From Fasciolopsis buskii (lineage: Eukaryota > Platyhelminthes > Trematoda > Plagiorchiida > Fasciolidae), in contig LUCM01000143.1 in assembly GCA_008360955.1 (NCBI GenBank), forward strand, positions 1 to 64,000: DNA of 64,000 bases, in the 5' to 3' direction. Below, piece after piece: positions 43,367 to 54,715 of the stretch. A program made the position numbers and the translations under genes. The stretch's first letter is position 1. Each line of letters begins with the position of its first letter. The notes beneath the pieces were generated by a model. That model was not told the origin of the DNA, did not search any database, and was given only the letters and a program-made list of their open reading frames with translations.

Positions 43367-45016
43367 GTGAACAAAAATTTTCAGTTCATCTTTTTTGATG
43401 CACGGATTATTTAATGATCATATTTTTGATATTGCACAAAGAGGACCAAGTTTGAATAACACCACCCTTTACGTTGGACTATGGTTTGTTGTCAAAGTGA
43501 CTACTGTTTGACCACGCATGTCCATGGGCACTGAATGAATCATATCAACTGCTTTGTCGTCATCCTGATCTTGTTGTTATACACGAGATCAGACAGCGTG
43601 ACACTGACTTGTGACTTGCCCAACGTACGTGTCCTGTTCCGAACATCTAGCAGAGAACAACTAAGTTCATTCACAATAAAGTGTATTGACTAATTTGCAT
43701 CACATCGCTTTCTCACTCTAGGACCAAGTGGTAAAACCAAATGGGTAAACTGAGACTGTTCTTTTCCCAGGTTACTGGGCCATTTTTCCTTCCGTAATTG
43801 GTGGATCTAAATTAGGTTTGGCCCAACGTAAGCATACGTTTCGTGAAGTCGATCAATCTCTTGCTCAGATGACCTACTGAACGGACAAATAGTACCGACG
43901 TGTCACTGTTTTCTCAGCAAACAAAACAGCCCCATGCCACCTTGATAGATTTGTTGACTGTTTCATTGCAAAATAGCTAAGCGGTTGCGTTGGCAAGAAT
44001 CGATTAGTAAAAAAGCAATCAATTATTCAAACAAAAAGATGCATCTGTCTTCAACTAACAGGTGATCTCTTCCCAGTTATGATTTCTGAAAACTTTATTA
44101 ATTAATTTAGATATTCCGAGGTCAAGAAGTTTGTAAGTTTATTTCAGTCGTAAATTCATCATGTTTATGCTTGTAACGCTTGCACAAGTAGGGCAGAGTA
44201 TATCCGGTTCTATTGAACTCAATAAGGACCAGCTATATTGGTTAGCCTCTAAATCGTGGACTAAAAACAGGAAAGGCAACTTCCGAAGTATTCAGACCAA
44301 AGTACTACTGCTGGTTATTGGTTTCCGTTCTTCAATATTTTCCGCTGCTCTCCAATTAGTTTTGCGATGCAGGTGGAAAATGAGTAGCTTCTTGAATGAT
44401 CAGATATTACGAGGCAAAAATGGTCGTTAACCCCTGCACCTTGATTAATATTACATCAATGAAACACGCGATCTAAGATCACACGTCAACTGATGTTTGT
44501 TGGCAAGAGGCTCTTCTGACCCAACTTAAAACATTAGTAAAAACTCGTCCAACTATGATGAAAAGTAGTAGTATTGTGTGTACCTGGTAAGGGGACGGTT
44601 GCTAGTCTCAATCAATCCTTTCAACATCAGTTCCTTAACGCCTACTGTGATTTGAATTCGAAAGACAACTCAGCCTAAAAAATATCACTTTTATGGTTTC
44701 AATATGGCTAAACGTTATATGAACACAGCTTCAGAGAAACGTGTTTTTCAACGGTTACTTGCTTCTAATTCCAATTAATATTATAAAGCACATCCATGGA
44801 TTATGTGTATCAGATAAATGTCTTCAACAAGTGCGAACGGTTTAGACCGACTATTTTGTCCAGTCACCTGAGAATTTTGCACTTATTAGGCTTTGACCCC
44901 AGTCAGCCGAATAGGACGAGTGGGCATGAAACGAACCTAAGTGGGGATCTATAAGACAAAACTAACTTGACGTTCAATCGATCCGTAAGCTGCAACTCTA
45001 GTCATAAATAGCTTAC
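43367..45016. other. No confident gene
   Basis: A + frame at 44,161-44,430 is open but without clear splice sites. Confidence 0.35.
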
Positions 45017-45055
45017 TCCAGAAATTTGGTTCAACCACGTGCACCTTGAAAAGTC
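45017..45055 (-). CDS. Candidate 39-nt exon, minus strand
   Basis: One of the strongest minus-strand acceptors in the window (tttatccttagtatttcag) is followed by DFSRCTWLNQISG and a good donor TGGA|GTAAGC. The frame is also open upstream to 45,262 (contains FGDNWSQCSTGQMKH), and downstream to a stop at 45,002. Confidence 0.35.
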
Positions 45056-45319
45056 CTGAAATACTAAGGATAAAAGAAGATATTTGCTGACTGAGAGACT
45101 AATAGCTTCAGGATAGCCTGGCAGATGATTACAAACTTTAATAAACAACCGGAGATGTTTCATTTGTCCAGTGCTGCATTGTGACCAGTTATCCCCAAAC
45201 CAATCAGTTCGAAATAATTCCGTATTTTTCTTCTTGCCAAGCTGGTATCCAATGTTTTTCAAAGGTGATGAGATAGGTCTGTTCGATCAAACTCTTGTCA
45301 TTTTCGATTGCGCTGCCAG

Positions 45320-45423
45320 GTGCCCTCATGACTGTGAAAAGTGTGACAACTGTTTCTTAGTTCATACAAATTGGAACTGCTTAGCGGTTTGTCACTCGTG
45401 TCAGCATATACACGTGCATTTAG
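45320..45423 (+). CDS. Candidate exon encoding a Cys/His-rich module, + strand
   Basis: Acceptor tcgattgcgctgccag and donor TTAG|GTAACA enclose 104 nt. The frame reads CPHDCEKCDNCFLVH, TNWNCLAVCHSCQH, then IHVHL, with seven cysteines spaced C-x3-C-x2-C-x2-C-x8-C-x3-C-x2-C. This could be a disulfide-rich extracellular module or a zinc-binding knuckle. It matches no family I can name. Its phase does not fit the neighbouring C2-like exons. Confidence 0.4.
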
Positions 45424-46177
45424 GTAACAAGCATATCTCAGCTGAAAACCACTCTCTCAGTTTAGAGGTGAAAAGAGAGTGCAGCACGCGGTTTTGATGG
45501 TCCCTGATTGTGTAAATGCCTCTTGCAAAACATTTCAACGCGAGCTATGAGATTCAGAATAATAACTGAAGCCTAAGTTTAAAAAGTATCCTGAATAGGT
45601 TACCACGGCACAATGAAATAAGATAACGAATTCCCGTTGGCCTGTGTGCAGGTAGGAGGAGGGCAGATCAGTTCCAAAATGGCTAAAATTGATATATATA
45701 TTTATATGTATATGGATGTAGAGCAACCGCATCTTACAATGCATTCGTCCGCAGCCGCGATAGCGGTCAAATAAAAGCTTATGCGAATGTAAAATCAATA
45801 CGCGCTGAACATGTTCGTTACTTTTAAGATCACCGCGATTATTTTATATAGCACAGTATAAAATTTGGGAACTTTTCGAATCTCGATGCTGAATGTGATA
45901 CGTGGTGAAAAGCATTCACAATCACTAAGGTATTGGACTCGTTTCTTCTGGTATGGTTCACAATTATCATCAGTCTGCACCAGATAACTGAGAAAACCAA
46001 AACCGAATAGTCATTACAAAAAAAAAACATTTGAAACCGGGCCAGTAGTTCTATAAAATTTTGCAGAAGAAATTCCTTGCAAATTCGTCAAAAACGCGAT
46101 CGTTCCAACCGAGTTGCCTTTCATTCTTGTGAATCTATTTGTTAGTGTGTTTATTTTTCTGGATTTGCTTCTGTCAG

Positions 46178-46459
46178 AATACTTTGTGCAGCAAATCGCG
46201 CGAAACTGTCATGCGAAAAAAAATTCTTTGTGATAAGAAGAATTATTTTGGCCCCAGGGTAATCCTGCGTGTGCGCGAAGCTCGTGCTTGTCCGCTCAGA
46301 TTTCCTGGATCAGCGAAAGGAAATGGAAGCCTAGATGAAAGTCATCCGTACCGAGCATGTTTCTCCTTCCCAAACACTAACACATTTTTGTGCACGCTGA
46401 AATGTTTACACCGTGTTTTACAAAAAGATAGGAGCGAGCTACACGTACCTGAGAACTGG
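46178..46459 (+). CDS. Candidate exon with C2-like segment (42.6-48.8 kb gene)
   Basis: A strong acceptor (ggatttgcttctgtcag) opens a 94-codon phase-0 frame. GPRVILRVREARACP followed by SHPYRACFSF resembles C2 strands (I-L-R-V-x-E-A-R ... D-P-Y-x-x-x-x-F). The donor TGG|GTGCTT is weak; otherwise the frame ends at TAA (46,475-46,477), next to an AATAAA. The phase fits the exons at 43,305 and 48,581. Confidence 0.4.
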
Positions 46460-46479
46460 GTGCTTTTGAATAAATAATG

Positions 46480-48580
46480 TTACTGACTGTTGATTCGGCA
46501 GGTTTACAAGACTGTCAACGTTTCACTGGGATTTTACAGAAGAATCGTAGCCGCAACTTGCAATTTGTGAGGCAAACTGTGGTGAAACCTAAGAATTTGT
46601 ACTATATAAGAATATAATAAATATCAAGTTGGAAACATGTTTCATTTCTATCCTCTTGTCTGGGAAAACGTATGTCAAATCTTGTTCTAAATTCGTAACA
46701 ACTATAACAGCAATCATTAACATCGTTATCATCACTATCATTAGGTTGACTTGATATACAAGTTTTACTTTGTGAAATTCTTCATGCGACTTAAAACAGA
46801 ACTTAATTGTTGTCACATTTGTAAGTCTGTTTGGTCGTTGATATTCACGGCTTTCTTATTTCCATCGCTACCATTTAAAACGGCAGCAGATAGAGTAGAT
46901 TATTAGTCACTGCTTTAAATCGCCTTTTTGCTATAAATAGCTGAGGGGACTGAAGGTCAAAATCTAAAAGGCAGATCGATTTCTTGAGTTCGTTGCTGAG
47001 TGCCCGTGCATAGTCACCTCAAAATGCATAAGATAAAACTCAGATAAACGAATAAATTCTACTTTGCGATGAATTGAGAGAAAAGAAGCGAGCGAACACT
47101 TGCTCGGGAGCGGGTATTAAATTGATCGATTAAAAATGTCCAAGAATGTCCTAGAGACATTGGGGATTAACACCTGATGAACATGCAAAGGTTTTCTTGA
47201 GACCCATGAAGCCATAGCAACTAGAATTTCGAAGCAGAACTGTATAAGCAATGTGTTCGTGTACAGCATTTGTTGTCTTGACCAGGACAAGCAACACGAT
47301 GCTCCCTCATACACGTTTATTTAGTACAAGTGACTCCTGCGCGTATTTTTCCAAGCTATCCAGTGCTACGCATGTGAATTCCTGAACCGATACACTAGAA
47401 AGAACCCTCTTCCCGTTCAGAGTGTGTCATAATCTAGACTGAAGATAGTTTGTTTCTTTTGTTCAATAAGCAACAAGTAAAATATACTTATAAAGACAAT
47501 TTGCATGCATCAAAAGACTGTCGAACGGGAAATGAACTAACCACGGGAGGATTCGAAAGTGCGACATGACCGCTACCAGTCGGTAACGATCTGCTTGCAA
47601 GATGAAGGTCTTTTTTCACCTTCATCGTGCTGTTACTAAGTTAAACCAGTAACTTGTCAGTTGTCGAGTCTATTAATTTTTTGTACTAATGCAGGATTTC
47701 ATTTACAATGCACCGAGTCAGGATACAGATAGGAATAGGGGAAGAAATTTCATTTTGTGATTGGTTCTGTGTCCACCATTGCACACAGTATAAGGGCTGA
47801 TAACAAATGACTTTTGTGAGACATTAGGTCACCGCGTAGGGCACCCGTTCATGCACAAATGCAAACAGAATAGACAGCCAGGAATATATCGCACGTCGCC
47901 ATGGAAACATAAAGGGTATCGGAAATTCCCTGGTTTTCTGTTTGAGTTAATTTGATTGCTAGTATTTGTGAAATCAAGATTCGTAAACGCTTTTTTTCGG
48001 GAACAACGCTAAGTTCATAGACACACAGATGTACTTATTTGTTCGCAATTCATCAAAATTAGAAAAATTCCAAAATTTTCCAGGAACTTTCGAAATCAGG
48101 AATGTGTAACATAGCTTCCCATCCGTCAGGAATCGTTATCGGTGATCTACGGTAAATTGGATAAGACAATTGCTTAATATCTCCCTCATTTTTAAAGATT
48201 CAGTGATTATCGATTTTGTGCAGTGAACTTTGCGCATGTTCTCACCAGTCAGTACCCACAGATTTTAAGGGTGATAGTTTGAGAGCACGGAACACGGTTA
48301 TTTTTCATCTGATCGTCATTCTACCTAGCCACATACGTCAAACTAATTTTCTTATCTACGAAAACTAGCAAATGGGCTAAGTGAAATGTTTGCTTGTATT
48401 ATTCCCTTGTGGATACTGATCGCCTGATTGAGTGTTTAGTTTGACCTCGGAGAAGCTATTCCGAATTGACGAGTAAACATCTTTGTAGATGTGCATAAAT
48501 GATGCTGGGATGTGACCAGCAAGAAACGTAAGTAAACTGATAAAATGTTGGGCTGCAAAGTTGGATTCTTGATAATGCAG
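46480..48580. other. Nothing supportable
   Basis: AT-rich; short open frames on the minus strand (46,589-46,816; 47,117-47,314) without splice support. Confidence 0.4.
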
Positions 48581-48817
48581 TTACGCAAACATGGTCATAT
48601 ACGCGATTCGTCAAAGAAAGAAATATTCAGTTCAAATCTGCTAAGGCGTGGCAGAGTTTTGACAGTGTATCCAACGAAAAAGATGGAAACTGGGTTAGAT
48701 GCTTATTACATTTTGAAAGTGCAGCAAAGTCCAAAGGGTTCTGAAAATAAATCCGACACAAAATACTGGTACAAAGTTATAAAAAATGCCCAAAACCAGA
48801 AATGGAGAGTGGCCGCC
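48581..48817 (+). CDS. Candidate exon, C2-like (42.6-48.8 kb gene)
   Basis: 79 codons, phase 0 to 0, between acceptor tggattcttgataatgcag and donor GCC|GTGAGA. The C-terminal half reads GLDAYYILKVQQSP and later KVIKNAQNQKWRVA. This matches the C2 layout S-D-P-Y-x-x-x-x-V ... T-K-V-I-K-N-x-x-N-P-x-W, and is closest by eye to the second C2 of copines. The calcium-binding Asp pair is not intact (LDA in place of SDP), so Ca2+ binding is doubtful. Confidence 0.45.
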
Positions 48818-49966
48818 GTGAGATAAGCGATTTGGTTTGTTGACTTTAAGTTTTCTTTAAAATCTTTCAAAAGAACTCTTCCCTGCAAAGAAGTGAACTG
48901 CTGCACGAACAAACTGAAGATCTAGAATGTATGCTGGAAGCAATATTAGTATGAAAATCCACCAATTTTCGATGTGTTACCCGTTTAAGCACACCCATAA
49001 TTCAGTCAGGTATCCGTTGGTTACCTGCATCACTTTATTCTGCTGGTTATGTTTTTATGCGTTACCTGAAATATCTCTGTCTCTAATAGATTGGCTTTAC
49101 AATCAAGCAGCGCGGTTTATCACGAAGTCAATCATCAGGTGATATCAGCTAGCTGACCATTAGGAAACCATGCTTTTTGGGAATCATCAGCAGTGCACAT
49201 CCACCTTGCCCGAACCGGGACATTAAGCTTATGGCGATCTGTAGCCCAGGCGTATGCTAAATACCCAGGATGTCTAGACTCATCCAAATAGCTTACGAAC
49301 TTTGAAATCAATCGGCAGTCTCGAATGAGTTACAAGATCTTCAAGCCGTCTTTTTGCCTCGTAGGTTAAATTTTGTGGTCCGAACATCATATTAGGATCC
49401 ACTAAACCAACATTCTAATTCGGTTTGGGCAGCCCTATAATACCAGAAACCCTGATGAACCCATCAGCACAATGAACAACCGACGAAGTGGGGGTGGGTG
49501 ATGATGAAGCCACCATGTGTGGTGAGCTCTACAAAATGTTTTATTTATTCCCTCTCACTTGCTTATTGGTTTTAACTATCATTAAATTTCTGAAGGTCTG
49601 CACACAGACCGATTCAACATACATTAAATATATATACCTTGATTTACGTGGCCACATTCAAGCTGATCACTAATTCCTTTTAGGTTGCTCAAAATTGTTC
49701 TAGACCGAGTAGGTTCTATGGAACAACCTGCTAATCAGAAGTTGCGTTGGCCTTGGAAGTAATACTCCGCCGACGTTTTGATCCACTAGTCAGCTCGCTT
49801 TTTACCCAGGCCTACAAAATTGTCTTTTGGATAAACGAATATCCCCAATATGCATGCTGACTGGTGCATTATTTTCTAGATTCACCCCTTAAAATGTTTT
49901 CGTTTTTTACTTGGGGAGTGGTTCCATCTACGGAGTTGTTGAGAACTGTAAACATACTCTATGGAT
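48818..49966. other. Nothing supportable
   Basis: No exon with paired splice sites recognised. Confidence 0.4.
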
Positions 49967-50078
49967 TCAAGTGTGATCACTAAGTGTGAAATGAACATTT
50001 AGCCGACTAATACTTATTTGAATGGCCACCATCGTTCCTTTTATCCAACGGGACCATTTACGGCCCAGCACGCCTTGC
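49967..50078 (-). CDS. Candidate terminal exon, minus strand
   Basis: The minus-strand acceptor is very good (tactactatctaactgcag, with a ctaac branch-like sequence). The frame reads QGVLGRKWSRWIKGT, MVAIQISISRLNVHF then TLSDHT to TGA. Small and basic; product unknown. A longer open frame continues upstream to 50,251. Confidence 0.35.
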
Positions 50079-50251
50079 CTGCAGTTAGATAGTAGTAGCA
50101 CAAGACAGTTGGATGCATTTGGTGAAGATTGTACGAGATAAGCGAGTTGAATTGTGAAACTACTGCAACTTAAACCAGATTTAGATGAAAAAGGTTGATT
50201 TTCTCCCTTCTGCTGTAAAGGCTTACTAGTTATGAAATCGTCAACTCGCAC

Positions 50252-51454
50252 TTACTAATTGTAAATTACGGGCATTTCCAGAATGAAATAGAGATGGTCT
50301 TTTTAGCTCAGAGGTTATCTCACACGTAGGTCTGATACTGCTTTTCGACAGCTTGTTACCGTACGAAATAATCAACTACTGACTCTATATCATGTGGCAC
50401 TGAAACTCCGCAAACAGCAAAGTGGTTACCCGAATAATTCACAGTTAGTAGGCCTGAATAAACGCCTCTAATCCGGTGGTTTGTATGTTCGCTGTTTACG
50501 TTTCGTGAAGAACAAAACGGCTGTACAACATTCCATTTGGGCTTTATAGTTTAGTTTAGATTTCATTCTGAATAGGGGAAGGCGTTGTATGCAAAATGAG
50601 CTGGCTTTTCAGGTCTAAATTTTATACTTTAATTTCATACACACCATTGATCGGCTAGTGAGCTGAAGACTTCGACTAGTGCGCGCGAGCTATGGTACTT
50701 TTGGTCTTCGTGTCAACCCGGAATCAGAAACCAAACCTAACAAAATATTTTACAAATGTCAATTTCTGTTTCATCTTCCCTGCCAAAAAGCTTCTTAAGT
50801 TTATTGATCTAGTATGTTTCTGACTAACTGCCTAACGGTTTTCTTTCTTTTGCCTGAAAATGGTTACCAGTTTCGCAGTAGGTCTTTTATAACTTCATTT
50901 AGAATCAGTATCAACAAGAAAATGAAATATCCCGAAGGCATAATTCATTACTTACAGACAACATCAAACTTACTATAATAACGTAGGCCCTTGGTTGTCT
51001 CATTACTTCCAGAAATCATTAACAATTTACGGCCTTTGCATTCTAGCTGCGACGGGCGATTTTGATTGGAACATCACAGCCGATAGGATAACCGGGTTGG
51101 TGTTGATGTTCTTAACAAATTGTAGACTCCTGCACTTCAAACAGTAGACTTTCACATAATGGGCGAATTCTTTGCACAGCACGAGAATTTTAAATCATGG
51201 AGGCTGATGAATGACAGTTAAAAGTTTCAAAGATATCAGAAGGCAATCAAAGGGGCTTATCTGACAACGGCTAAGTGAAATTTAGTGGCAATAGGTGTAG
51301 AAAGAGTCTAGTCCCCTTTTGGGCTCTCTTGGGTTAATTGCGTTACCAGTAATTTGCATTTGCCAAAATCATGTGAATACTTTTCCGTTAAAACCACGTT
51401 ACTTTATCTCCAAACGTTTGTGCAAAAACAATCAAAGTCATCTCACTTACGTAG
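50252..51454. other. Nothing supportable
   Basis: No recognisable exon, RNA gene or repeat. Confidence 0.4.
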
Positions 51455-51578
51455 CTTTGATGAAAAACCCGCTGGTAAAAAACTACTGGATTTTTTGCGT
51501 TTACTGTTCCCATACGAAGCATGGCACGTTTGTTTACAAACTATTTGCCTCCTGGATCAGAACCGAACGGAAATTACA
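51455..51578 (+). CDS. Candidate exon, + strand (51.4-54.7 kb gene)
   Basis: Acceptor catctcacttacgtag. The frame reads FDEKPAGKKLLDFLR, LLFPYEAWHVCLQTI then CLLDQNRTEIT, ending in phase 0 at donor TTACA|GTGCAA. The helix-rich pattern with G-K-K-L-L ... L-F-P resembles, faintly, the C-terminal repeats of PAT1-type mRNA-decay proteins. I do not assign it. Confidence 0.4.
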
Positions 51579-51817
51579 GTGCAAACTGTTATTGCACCTT
51601 GCTAAAAACAAAACCGCAATCCAACCAGATGGACGCAAAGATGGTGTCGGAATGCTCCCACCCCAGGCACGGCAGTTCCAAAGCAGGGGATAACAAAAGG
51701 GTCACATGTGTATACTAAAAAACTATGAATGGTAATGTTTCCACATCTAATTCTTGCAGAAAATGTGTTCAATCAAGAAAGACTGAATGACCGACTGGTT
51801 TGCTTCCACTCTTTCAG

Positions 51818-51877
51818 GGTGGTCATATTGTTCCCATTTGCAAATGGTCACACAAATCAATCACCTATCTCTGCAAC
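51818..51877 (+). CDS. Candidate exon, + strand (51.4-54.7 kb gene)
   Basis: A very strong acceptor (ttgcttccactctttcag) and donor TGCAAC|GTAATT bound 60 nt. The phase-0 frame reads GGHIVPICKWSHKSI then TYLCN and fits the preceding exon. A second frame is also open, so the frame choice depends on the neighbour. Confidence 0.35.
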
Positions 51878-53403
51878 GTAATTTGTTTGTTAAACCTCGG
51901 ATTACCTAAGGCAATGAAGTCATTTTGGAATACCATACGTACACTCAGGCAGGTTCTAATTCATATAAAAGAAGCGAAGCGTTAAAACTGAATTCGCTAA
52001 CAGTACGCTTCACCTGATTGATCTTTTATACACTCCAGAACCAATTTTTAACTGAAAGCAGTGGGTCAAATGTCCTGTGGTTAGAACTTTACTCGGATCT
52101 GAATGACCTAGAAAAAACTAGTGCTTATGTGACACAGATTTTGAGCATGATCACGCGCACAAAGTATGATCATTAATCACGACCAAATTAGAATGAGAGG
52201 CGATACGTTCGGCTTGATGTCCGTGTTACCTGATTATTGCCCGGTGGTTGTACGTGAGGAAAAACTACAAGGTCTAGGACAGGAAATTGTCCGTGAAAAG
52301 AAACGAAAAAATCATCAAAATTTTTGTGTCAAATGGAGAACTCATGAAATATTATGACACATAAAAAAGTAAATTATCCACATTAGCTAGTAAGCAAGAA
52401 AGAAATAACCGCATCGAACCTAAGTTGTTGCAGAACACGAAAATTCGGATTTACTGGTCAGTGTTCAGCCAGAATACGTTCAAATAACGAAATACTTTTT
52501 TTCACCCTGTTAGGTTCATTGTGTGAATAGTCCTTAGTATTAGCTCTATCTGAATCCATCCTACTAGTTAATGTATGGCATCGTGCAAAGCGTTCATTAA
52601 TACGAAACGAGCTTTCGATGTGCTGGTCGTCAGAAAACTGGTTTCGCTGACTTTCCAGGGTAAAACTGCATTTTTACTTGCAAGTAAAAAACTGAACTGC
52701 CGTACATTCATCTTCTGCGATCATATAGACGTTTTTTAGCTGCTGCGTTTACAAAGTGTCCCCTATGCACACCAAATGACGAGGGACTGCACGAAGTTGG
52801 AGTAGCCACATCCAACTATGAAAATTGAGAAACTACGCATAAGGTAATGAATAGTCAAGGGTTATAAATATTCGCCTGGTCAAACATCAGCACAAATATG
52901 AAGATATTGAACTGACCAGTCCAATGGATAGCTGAGTAAGGAAACAGCATGGAAAGTTGATTTAAAAGCCACAGGCAAAATTATTCAGTAGAATAATTGA
53001 TCAGCGAGCGCTAATCAAAGCGGCTTGATTTTAATTAAGAAACGAACGTTTACGTCCACTCAGTTTGGCCTTTCCTTTTACAACTAGCGGGAATATAAGA
53101 TAAAAGCAACTGTCGATTGCTGAGACGATAACAGAAGGGACATGTCATCTTTTTTCGTTTTAAAACAACTCAGGCAACTGTGATGTTTTCGAAACAATTC
53201 CTTGTCCAGACAAAAGAAACCCAGTTTTGATTACCAAAAACCAATTTGAGGCAAAGCAGTGCAACTGTGACAGTGATAACCATAACTCGGTCGCCTCTTC
53301 CAAAATTATGGTTACGTGGAACTGTCTTTTAAGGAGAACTCTCTATCTTGGGGAGGAGTTATGTGTATCAGGACCAAATGATGTAAAGAGTGCATCGACA
53401 AAT
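51878..53403. other. No confident gene
   Basis: A + frame at 52,166-52,357 (contains DTFGLMSVLPDYCPV and EIVREKKRKNH) looks coding but lacks a clear donor. Confidence 0.3.
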
Positions 53404-53527
53404 CGATGCGCCATGTATTAGTTTTTAATTATGAATGATATAATGTTAATAACACAGCGTTGTTGGTAGATGTAATGCGCCAACGTTTCGACTACCGTGG
53501 GTAGTATTTCTCGAGGCAAGTTTTAAA
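53404..53527 (+). repeat. Dispersed hairpin element, copy 4
   Basis: Core from 53,431: tgaatgatataatgttaata, then CGCCAACGTTTCGACTACC-gtg-GGTAGT and tctcgaggcaagtttta. The flank cgatgcgccatgtatta (53,406-53,422) is the reverse complement of the tail that follows copies 1 and 2, so the element has a defined orientation and a longer boundary. It begins 8 bp beyond the stop of the minus-strand exon at 53,536. Confidence 0.8.
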
Positions 53528-53535
53528 AGGACGAG

Positions 53536-53817
53536 TCATATGTAATTGTGATCTAATAAACCCTGGATAAGACGTCTATCAAAAAGGTCAATCGATGTGA
53601 GAAAATCAGCTGTGAACGCCGAAAATTCGACTAGATTGAGATGGTCTTTGTGCTTGGTTGTGTCGACTTCAGACCGGCTCATCAAGGTCAGGGCATACAG
53701 TCTGAACACAGGCTGGTGGACAAACTCATCTAGCACCGATTCGAGATTCATTCTACACGTGAGGCATATATTTGGCATGTTGTATATGCTATCGCAATTT
53801 CTTATTGTACCCTTCAT
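53536..53817 (-). CDS. Candidate terminal exon, minus strand
   Basis: The minus frame of up to 93 codons ends TGA. It reads NICLTCRMNLESVLD, EFVHQPVFRLYALTL, LNLVEFSAFTADFLT then DRRLIQGLLDHNYI. Composition is strongly coding. A weak acceptor (aaattgcgatag) lies near 53,788. The V-E-F-S-A-F ... D segment has a slight EF-hand-like look but no loop of acidic ligands. Hairpin element copy 4 abuts its stop. Confidence 0.4.
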   Translation of the reverse strand: MKGTIRNCDSIYNMPNICLTCRMNLESVLDEFVHQPVFRLYALTLMSRSEVDTTKHKDHLNLVEFSAFTADFLTSIDLFDRRLIQGLLDHNYI

Positions 53818-53854
53818 GAACTATGGAAATCGTCCGCTATTAATCGGAATGTAG

Positions 53855-54416
53855 ACGCGGATGTACTTGTAATGACAGGTAATAATCAGCTAATCGCCTA
53901 CCCACGCGCACTCCATACTGGAGAACACACTGGCACTCATAAATGTGAACCACCTACTAGGAACCAATTAACCGGGTCTGTTCATTTGATCGCGCACGCT
54001 CAAAAGTGAATCGACTTCTACAAGGTAGAATCCAGCAGCACTGACAGTACCGCCCATTATTGTGTGCTTATCCATTGCGATTACCATTTTACGCTGATGT
54101 ACTGAAGTTAGTTGTAAAATAAGTTCACACTTATTATCGCTCTGCAGAATAATGCAGTCCATCACTGGTGATTGGTTTTAGGACCTATGCTCTCGTTTGT
54201 GAGGTCGGCACCAGAACTGTATAACAGATCTCTGTGCAGTCACCGGCCTCGGGGGATTCACCTCTTCTTTACTAATTTCTTACCATTACCCAAGTGCTTT
54301 TTGTGCATCGGGCGGAACACTGCTAATTAAATCACTCATATTAAAATTACTTATATGGAGTGCAATCAGTCTCATTTTTAAGTGCTCACCGAATCCTCGG
54401 TTCATTCTGCTTTCAG
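53855..54416. other. Intron/intergenic
   Basis: Nothing supportable; presumably the intron before the exon at 54,417. Confidence 0.4.
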
Positions 54417-54538
54417 AATAGCTGACTCCTTTGAAGAACTAGAATTACTTTTGCACGACCTCAGTTTACCCAACTTTACTTTTGAAGACTTGACGAATGT
54501 TTCTGACGCCGGAACGATTCCACTTGCACCAATACAAT
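54417..54538 (+). CDS. Penultimate exon, + strand gene
   Basis: A strong acceptor (tcattctgctttcag) and donor ACAAT|GTATAC bound 122 nt. The frame reads IADSFEELELLLHDL, SLPNFTFEDLTNVSD then IPLAPIQ and leaves one base, which the next exon completes to Ser. The acidic, leucine-rich helix suggests a protein-interaction segment. This is one of the best-supported splice junctions in the window. Product unknown. Confidence 0.55.
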
Positions 54539-54641
54539 GTATACATTTTCACGGCATGTTCTAAACAAATAGTGACCAACCACATCAGATGGTGTCGAGA
54601 CATTTCAACTAAGGATTACAGATCACGTGGTTTCTGTTCAG
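54539..54641 (+). other. 103-bp GT-AG intron
   Basis: Begins GTATAC and ends cgtggtttctgttcag. It joins two exons in matching phase. The intron carries stops in the frame entering from the upstream exon. Confidence 0.5.
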
Positions 54642-54715
54642 CGGCTGATCTAAACCCTGCGATTGCCGAAGAACTCTCAATTAAGGCAGACCTGGACCTG
54701 CATTTTGCCTCTTAA
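54642..54715 (+). CDS. Terminal exon, + strand gene
   Basis: Starts with the two bases that complete the split Ser codon, then reads ADLNPAIAEELSIKA and DLDLHFAS to TAA. It contains no in-frame donor, so it is the true 3' coding end if the model is right. No canonical AATAAA in the next 60 bp; ATAAAA occurs at 54,728. Confidence 0.55.

Noticed and set aside
51455..51578. Assignment as a PAT1-like mRNA-decay factor.
   Set aside because: The similarity is limited to a G-K-K-L-L...L-F-P pattern, and neighbouring exons do not fit that family.
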